A DNA stretch of 64,000 nt from contig BDDD01000892.1 in NCBI GenBank assembly GCA_001972305.1, positions 7,710 to 71,709 on the forward strand, read 5' to 3'. Under the pieces are notes generated by a model. That model did no database searches. It had not been told where the DNA came from and saw only the letters and a program-made list of their open reading frames with translations. This document shows positions 57,713 to 64,000 of the stretch, piece after piece. Both the position numbers and the translations under genes were made by a program. The first letter of the stretch is position 1. Every line of letters starts with the position of its first letter. This stretch comes from Cephalotus follicularis (lineage: Eukaryota; Streptophyta; Magnoliopsida; Oxalidales; Cephalotaceae).

Positions 57713-58881
57713 TGTAATACCCTGTTCGTTCGTAAATATATTTTACGGATTTTATATGTGTTTTCAGACTTTTAATTGTATTTAATTTTAAAGACCGGTT
57801 GCCCTGCGATTTGGGTTTATGTGAATTATGCTGACTGATACCAGTCCGAAATTTGGGTATGTTATGATATGTTGGGTTTTATTTATTTTATTATAATCCA
57901 AAAATTATTTTATTAAAAACAAATTATTTGTCTTTTATTTTAATATTCCTTATTCCCTTTTTATTATTAATTCCTTTTATTATTATTTCTTTAATTTTCC
58001 TTTTTCCTATTTTATAATTTTCTACCATTTTCTTCTACTTTCCTCTCACCTTTCTTCTTTCCTTCCCAGGATTCCTTCTTCCCACCATCTAATTCACATG
58101 CTAAGTCCTTCCTTTTCCCATTTCAAAATCCAGAAAAGTCTCCTTTCTTCCCCCTTTTGTCAAATCATGTCTCCTCCTTTCTCATTTATTGAGTGACATT
58201 GCCATTTTATATGATACCTCCATCATTCTTGCAAGTCACAGCCGAAATTGCCTTGTTAGTATGTAACAATCTGCTGTATAATTCATTCTTCAAAGTTCAA
58301 GAGGTAATCTCAACCCTTAATTGTTTCTTTTGGGTTAAATTCTCTTAGTTTGCTATGTATGTCTAAGTATGCTATGGTTTTGTATTCTTCTTTCTTTGTT
58401 TTTGTCACAGCAGATTGTGTGTTTGTGCTTGTGTTCTTCATACTGTTTTCTGGGTTCTCTAACATCATTAAAGGTCAGTAAATTCGTCCCCTTTAATTAT
58501 AGTTTTGTTTCAATGGCATACTTTGAGTTTTTATGCTCTTGGTGTCTTTGGGTCATTGATTCTTGCCTAAACATGTTGTCATTGTGTTAGTGATATTATC
58601 TGCACGTTCTATGCACCTAGATATGTCACAAACTGAATTTATAACATCTGTAATCAATTAGAAACAGAATCTGGACACATACATCCATTGTCTTCTTGCT
58701 TCCTTGTGCAAGTTAAATCATTGACAGGTCGTTTCCTTGTCGTTTCTGTGTTTCTAAGTCACCTACAAGTCATATATGATCATATGTTTATGTCCATATG
58801 TCTCTAGTTTAAAGTAGAAACCATTTGAACCATTTTCAGTAGCAAATCATCGAATTTCCAACTGTTCTGTCGCCCAGAACA

Positions 58882-59040
58882 GTCGGCTGTCTCTGGGGAC
58901 AGTCGTCTGGAATGGTTGTGTAGTCGACTGGAGGGAAGAACACAGTCGACTGCCTACATTTTGGGTTGTGTAGTCGACTGGACCATATGAACAGTCGACT
59001 GCCAAGCCCCCCAGTCGACTGGAACCCTGTTTTAGTCGAC
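58882..59040. repeat. Palindrome array at ~21-bp spacing (D 3' LTR)
   Basis: Sites at 58882, 58902, 58923, 58945, 58973, 58994, 59014 and 59035 (spacings 20, 21, 22, 28, 21, 20, 21); six have an exact GTCGAC core. Confidence 0.88.
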
Positions 59041-60070
59041 TGTTTTGCCCTGGAATGTGTTGTTTTCAACTGTTTTGATTCGTTTGATCCCCGAATCGAT
59101 CCGAATCTTTTCCAAACACTGTTAAGAGTCTGTTTAATACTTTTGATGTGTTTTAGACTCTTACATGTATGATTTTGAATGCCTTTTAGATTGTGTACTT
59201 CAAAGGAGAAATTGTTTTTGATCGCCTATTTGTAAGTACTTTGCAAGCGCATAAGGTACGGATTTTCTGTTCCTTGGCTATCTAACATTCGAACTGAAAT
59301 TGTTTTGCTAAGCATCTTCGTTTATGAAATCAATGATGTTTCATGATTTTGATACGTTTCGAATTTAAAGTTGATTTGACATTTTAATTGATTCCGACTT
59401 TATCTATACGATATGTTATGGTACGATATGTTAGGATACGATATGTTATAATATAATATGTTATAATACTGTTGTGAGCAGTTTTTGAATATGTTGTGTG
59501 AAAACATATTTATGTGACTTAAGTTGATTCTGATAAATCAATTATTTTTGAATTAAATATTGAGTATTGTAGCCACCTATGGGGCGTATCTATAGGCACG
59601 TCGTGGGCTTGGCACGGGGACGTGACACTTCCGTAGCAGTGTGATTAGACTACGGCGTCTCTGAGTGTATGAACGAATCCCATGAGGTGGATTTTTGGAT
59701 CCGCTATGTATGATAGAGACGTATGAATCGATTCTAGTTTATGTGATCTGAGGTGAATTCAGATATGTGGTACGAGGTGTGATCGAACATGTGTATGTGA
59801 GAATTGACTTGTGTAGTGCCGTACACTTCAATTCTAGTGGGCATGTGGAATTAGCGCCTCCCTTGCCAAAATTTATGTTATGTGATATGAATATGGCTCA
59901 GTATGTTTTATGATCTATGATTTATAACGTTCCGTAATTGTTTTGAAAAATATGCAATTGTCATTTGAATATGATTAAACTGTTTTATTTGTTAAACATT
60001 TCTGTTACGTTATTATTGAAATATTAATGTTTTTAAATTACCGTTTACTGTTTTATTTCCCTTATCCGTA

Positions 60071-60107
60071 CTGAGATTTTCTCAGCCGCGTTTTTTTTTT
60101 CATGCGG
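60071..60107 (+). promoter_or_regulatory. Double-hairpin module in D's 3' LTR
   Basis: CTGAG (60071-60075) with CTCAG (60081-60085), then CCGC (60086-60089) with GCGG (60104-60107). The first loop is ATTTT where A has GTTTG; the stems are unchanged. About 353 bp before the LTR end. Confidence 0.58.
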
Positions 60108-60424
60108 CAGGTTTTCAGGAGCAGCGGGGGAAAGTGTGATTGAGTGATGACCACCCTATATGTTAGATCCTTAGGAGAGTGATCCTTATGTTGTGTTTAG
60201 TGGTCAGAAACATGGATTTTTATGTTTTATGTTTTAAATTGGAACTGAATTATGTTTTAAGTTTTCCGCAACTACTTAATATGTTAAATTGTTAAGTAAT
60301 AATATTTTGATATGACTGCCACGTTTTCGGCTGTTATTGGCTATTAAAGCAAACTTATGATTTGTTAAGTTATGTTATGTATGATATGACCCTGTGACGA
60401 CTCCCGCCGTCCGGGGGTGTTACA

Positions 60425-60429
60425 GTCGA
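60425..60429. other. Target-site duplication GTCGA of D, right copy
   Basis: Partner of 51739-51743; C's 3' LTR resumes here. Confidence 0.92.
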
Positions 60430-61547
60430 GGTGCCGAGGGGCATTCCAAGCACTTCAACCTGTACCGGGCAGTGCGTTTATACCTTCCTGGACGTGTATG
60501 AGGAGCTTGGAATGTATGGTGAAGCCCTCTTATCTACGTGATGTGTATGAAGGCGAGAGCGCCAACTTGCATGCGCCCCTTGCACGACGTCGTACGCACT
60601 AATAGCGAATTATGGCCTTGCATGCGCACTAACTTCCATCTTATATATGTATAAGTAATATGCATTCTATAAAACCCTGGACCTACTAATTGGATAAAAG
60701 GGTACGCCAAGCAAGCCTATATGCCCAGGACTAGTTAAAGGAAAGAGATAAGGAGATATATATAGATGGTCCTAGGCAGGTGAGCCCAACAGGGGAGAAT
60801 TCCGCCGAACAGGTGAACCCAAGGGGTGAATACCGCGAGGGAGGTGATCCTCTGGAGAATTCATTAATGGTGAACCTAAAGGTGAATTCCGCCAAAGCTG
60901 GTGATCCGAAGGGTGAACCGCAGAGCAGGTGAGCAAAAGGCGAATTCCGCTCGGCAGGTGAACCTGGAGGAGAATTCCGCGGGCTGGTGACCCTAAAGGT
61001 GAGCCTTGTATATTGACCAGACCATAGGATGACCGGACTAGACTCCTCGGTATGTGATATGTATGGTTTGAGTAGATCAGTCCGAGTATAGAGGATGTTA
61101 ATGACTATGTTATGGATTGTGATCTACATGCATATTTATTATTATTTTCTCCTCTGCTTTATTGTTTGTTCCTCTGGTATGTGCCCGTGCATGTGGTGAC
61201 CTACACAACCCTCAGGGTTGTTGACCCATTCCTTTGAATGGGCCAGATACAGGAACAGGTAGTGGTGGCACATCGCAGCAGCGTCAAGGATAAAGAGTAC
61301 AGTAAGTTTCTCCTCCTCGACAGTACGCTTCCATGGACAAAGTTGCAGAAAATAAATTATGTATTTTATTCTGGTTTAGCAGTGTATTTATATGATTCGA
61401 ACTGGGTCTGTATATCCACACCTTAAATAAAATATTATGGTTATGATTTATTTTAAGTTTTAAATTTTTATGCCTAATTTTGATGACGTATGTACGGATT
61501 GCCACGTGTCGATTCGTGGGGCCCTTCCCACGGTTCGCGGCGTGACA

Positions 61548-61552
61548 TTAAC
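61548..61552. other. Target-site duplication TTAAC of C, right copy
   Basis: Partner of 42682-42686. Confidence 0.92.
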
Positions 61553-63564
61553 ACATTCCCGCCATTGATCCATCCTTATTTTTTACAAACAGGACCGGTG
61601 CTCCCCACGGTGACACACTCAGTCTGATGAAGCCCTTATCCAGATAATCCTGCAATTGAGTCTTCAACTCATTCAGTTTGGCAGGAGCCATTCGGTACGG
61701 CGCTTAGGATATTGGAGCAGTCGTAGGCACTAGTTCAATAATGAACTCCACATCTCTCTCCAGTGGCAAACAAGTAAGATCATCCAGAAATACGTCAGGA
61801 AAATCACATACAATAGGAACTTGCTCAATATTAGGCGTACCTTTCGTATGATCAATCACATACGCCAAATAGCCTTCACATCCTTGCTTGAGATACTTCT
61901 GTGCACGAGTATACGAAATGATCAGAGCAGAAACATTCTTCTCTCCGATAAACTTGCACTCAGTCCCATCTCGAAGATAAAAGGTCATCATCTTGTTATA
62001 GAAATCAACACAAGCATGATGAGCATACAGCTAGTCCATCCCCAAGATTACATCGAAATCCCGGATAGGCAACACTATTAAGTCAGCAGATAATTGAATC
62101 CCAGCTACCATGATCTCACAATTTTTCATTATAGTATCAGACAGAAGACAAGTACCGGCTGGAGTACTCACCTCCAATACATAAAGTAAACTAGAAGACA
62201 CACCATGCAAGTTGCAAGGAAAATCAGATGCAATGAATGAATGTGTCGCACCAGGATCAATCAATACGTGAGCTAGTATGCCAGATATAAAAATGGTACC
62301 TCCCACAACAGTAGTAGACTCTGGCACATCATAAGGTATAGTCCCTACCTTGCACAATCCCTTTTCCGTTATCCCTTCGCGGTTGAGCAGCCGCAACACT
62401 ACCACTAGCACCAGCATTTTCCTTTTGACTGCGTGCTTGATCCCTCATCATTGGACAACCATTCAGCATATGTTCTTGTGAGCCACACCTCAAGCATTTC
62501 CCCATCTTTTTCCAGCACTCCGTCTCATCATGGTTCTAGCGACCACAAAAAGTACATCCACCCGAATTCTATTGACTGCTTCGGTTAGGAGTCCTTGATC
62601 GTGAATTACTGCGTCGAGAACCTCCTTGACCCTGGTTGCCAGACTTTGACGATTTATCAGGATTATTACTTCACTGCCCTTGTGATTGTGCAGGCCTCGA
62701 TTGATTAGCACGAGATCGCTCCACTCTTCTTTCATTAGCATTGGCCTCCAGAATCCTGGCCCTCTCACCAACATCTATAAAAGAAGTTAGCTGCAACATC
62801 AATAGTTTAGATCTGATTTCAGGTCGAAGGCCTTTCAGAAACCTTCAGATCTTCCTCGATTCGCCATCCACAAGATAGGGTGTATGCCTTGCCAGCTCCA
62901 CAAATCTAGTCTGGTACTGAGCTACTGTCATATCCCCTTGACATAATTCCATTAACTCGGTCTCCCTCTGGTCATGCTCCATCTGTGGAACATAAGCTGC
63001 AGAGAACTCAGACTGAAATCTGTCCCAAGTCCGATCCAATCCATGAGTTTTCCACTTTGCTTCAGTCATCTCCCACCAATAGGTAGCCTGACCCCATAAG
63101 TGGTATATAGCAAAGTTGAGTTCCTATTCATCTGTACAATCCAAGGCAGCAAATATTTTCTCCAGGTCTCTAATCCATTGCTCGGCCACAGTAACATTCA
63201 ACTCATCATTGAATATTGGAGGATTCTATCTCATGAACCGCTCCAAATCTCTGCCAAATCCACCAGTATGACAAGCTTCAGGAGCATGCTGATAGGCTTG
63301 GTTAGCCTCGTACATCTGCCGAATCTGCTCCATGTTCACCACATTGGCCTGAATCTGCTACTGGAAAAGGTCAGCCATGCGGTCAAAATTACTCCTCTCG
63401 TCTTGCACTGGAGGAATATTTACTCCTTCATTCACTGGCGGATCATTTCCATGCACTGGCGGAGCATTAACTCCTTCGTCGGCTCTATGCCTTCCCCTTC
63501 TGCCTCTTCGTAGATCCATTATGTTTCCTATATGGAATGACATACTCATCAGGAAACAATACAC
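61553..63564 (-). pseudogene. gag, protease and early RT of element F (fossil)
   Basis: Minus strand: Gag about 62845-63564 (LCQGDMTVAQYQTRFVELAR), basic linker about 62560-62730, zinc-knuckle part about 62480-62550, protease about 62030-62300 (VLIDPGATHSFIASDF, RDFDVILGMD), and the linker to reverse transcriptase about 61570-61990. Same order and wording as in E, without the 340-bp insertion. Fossil. Confidence 0.83.
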
Positions 63565-63610
63565 TTAATTACCGAGAAACTTATCCCAGCGGTAGCTTAT
63601 TTAAAAATAA

Positions 63611-63622
63611 GCTCTGATACCA
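63611..63622 (-). other. Primer-binding site of element F
   Basis: Minus-strand TGGTATCAGAGC just after the LTR end, complementary to initiator tRNA-Met. Confidence 0.9.
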
Positions 63623-63625
63623 TGC

Positions 63626-64000
63626 TGTCACACCCCATTTTTCCATCAAGAAAACATATAATGAGATATCAGTTATAATAATAATAATCCAGCATTCAAC
63701 ATTAAACGACATTCATTAACATAAGCGGAAGCATTTCATTTCTGGATTATACATAATCAGTTATCCGCACGCAGCCCATACTACGTGCTTACACGATACA
63801 AAATAAGTTATCCTTTACATATTGGAAAGGTAAAAAAATAACAACGGAGTATGATCGTTATTACAATACAAGACATAGTAAATAAAAACCTTAAGCAAGA
63901 CAGAAGCTCTCCAATAAAGCTCAGCAGCACTTTCCTGAACGCCTTCACCTAATCTGAAATTGTAGGGGGTTAGTCATTGTCCTCACTTGGCTAAGTAGGA
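63626..64000 (-). repeat. Partial 5' LTR of element F
   Basis: On the minus strand it ends GGGGTGTGACA at 63626; matches the end of E's LTRs. The rest lies beyond the window. Confidence 0.88.

Larger units (their letters stand above)
51744..60424 (+). mobile_element. Element D: Ty3/Gypsy retrotransposon of the A family, nested in C's 3' LTR
   Basis: Plus-strand element with both LTRs (51744-53931 and 57713-60424), primer-binding site, gag, part of pol, chromodomain and polypurine tract, flanked by GTCGA duplications. Its LTR ends (TGTAATACCCTG, GGGGTGTTACA) and proteins place it with A. The internal region is only about 3.8 kb and the element is broken, with a few breaks. Shared LTR stretches differ by about one to two percent by eye, so it is the youngest complete insertion here, probably well under a few million years. 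Confidence 0.94.
57713..60424 (+). repeat. 3' LTR of element D
   Basis: 2,712 bp from TGTAATACCCTG to GGGGTGTTACA. Carries the palindrome array (58882-59040) and the double hairpin (60071-60107). Confidence 0.93.
42687..61547 (+). mobile_element. Element C: Ty3/Gypsy retrotransposon with both LTRs, split by element D
   Basis: A structurally complete plus-strand element: 5' LTR 42687-45342, primer-binding site, gag, pol with chromodomain, polypurine tract, and 3' LTR 50254-51743 plus 60430-61547, with D between. TTAAC duplications flank it. Without D it is about 10.2 kb. It is probably a Tekay/Del-type chromovirus related to B and to solo LTR G. Its coding part is broken by a few breaks. The LTRs differ by a few percent by eye, so it is older than D. 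Confidence 0.94.
50254..61547 (+). repeat. 3' LTR of element C (split by element D)
   Basis: Left piece 50254-51743 and right piece 60430-61547, about 2.6 kb together, matching the 5' LTR. D lies between, with GTCGA on both sides. TATA box at 50583-50589. Confidence 0.92.
61553..64000 (-). mobile_element. Element F: Ty3/Gypsy retrotransposon of the E family, partial
   Basis: Minus-strand element running out of the window on the right: LTR from 63626 onward, primer-binding site, gag, protease and the first part of reverse transcriptase, ending at C's insertion point. Sequence and proteins match E closely. Because C has proper duplications, F must already have ended next to J before C inserted. 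Broken, several breaks. Confidence 0.88.

Overview
This is nuclear DNA of a flowering plant, most likely a eudicot. It holds one intact-looking host gene, an OVATE-family protein on the minus strand at 6778-7458. The rest is mostly nested, decayed LTR retrotransposons. No bacterial or organellar genes were seen, and the only tRNA-related signals are primer-binding sites complementary to initiator tRNA-Met.

Layout. (1) 1-6297: element A, a plus-strand Ty3/Gypsy copy whose left LTR begins before the window and whose right part is missing. (2) 6298-8281: host island with the OVATE gene. (3) 8282-15850: element B, the 3' half of a second Gypsy element plus its LTR; that LTR was split by a solo LTR of the A family (10732-13496, target duplication GAATT). 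(4) 15851-19122: a non-coding repeat here called R1, a Ty1/Copia gag-protease fragment (K), and an A/T-rich stretch ending in a 51-bp tandem repeat. (5) 19123-34789: solo LTR G (minus), inserted in the third unit of that tandem repeat and itself split by H (about 20576-23790) and by the complete Gypsy element E (23889-33837, minus, TGATC duplications). E in turn carries a 340-bp Copia-like solo LTR (29507-29846). (6) 34790-39498: locus sequence and two more R1 copies in opposite orientations. (7) 39499-42686: LTR J. (8) 42687-61547: element C (plus, TTAAC duplications), whose 3' LTR is split by element D (51744-60424, GTCGA duplications). (9) 61553-64000: element F, a second copy of the E family running out of the window.

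The Gypsy elements carry gag with zinc knuckles, protease, reverse transcriptase, RNase H, integrase and, where the end survives, a C-terminal chromodomain-like segment. With LTRs of 2.2-2.8 kb they fit plant chromoviruses of Tekay/Del type. All are treated as fossils; none looks whole in its coding part.

The main non-obvious signal lies in the non-coding parts. Palindromes with a GTCGAC core recur at 20-22 bp intervals (about two DNA helix turns) in the A/D LTRs, in the unrelated E LTRs, and in more decayed form at 18.4-18.6 kb and 35.5-35.8 kb. A two-hairpin module lies about 345 bp before the LTR 3' end in several families, and a third hairpin with a GGGAC loop sits just before the polypurine tract; in both, stem sequences change in compensating pairs between families. 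These may be cis-acting parts of the elements' transcription or RNA packaging. That is inference from reading by eye, with no computation.
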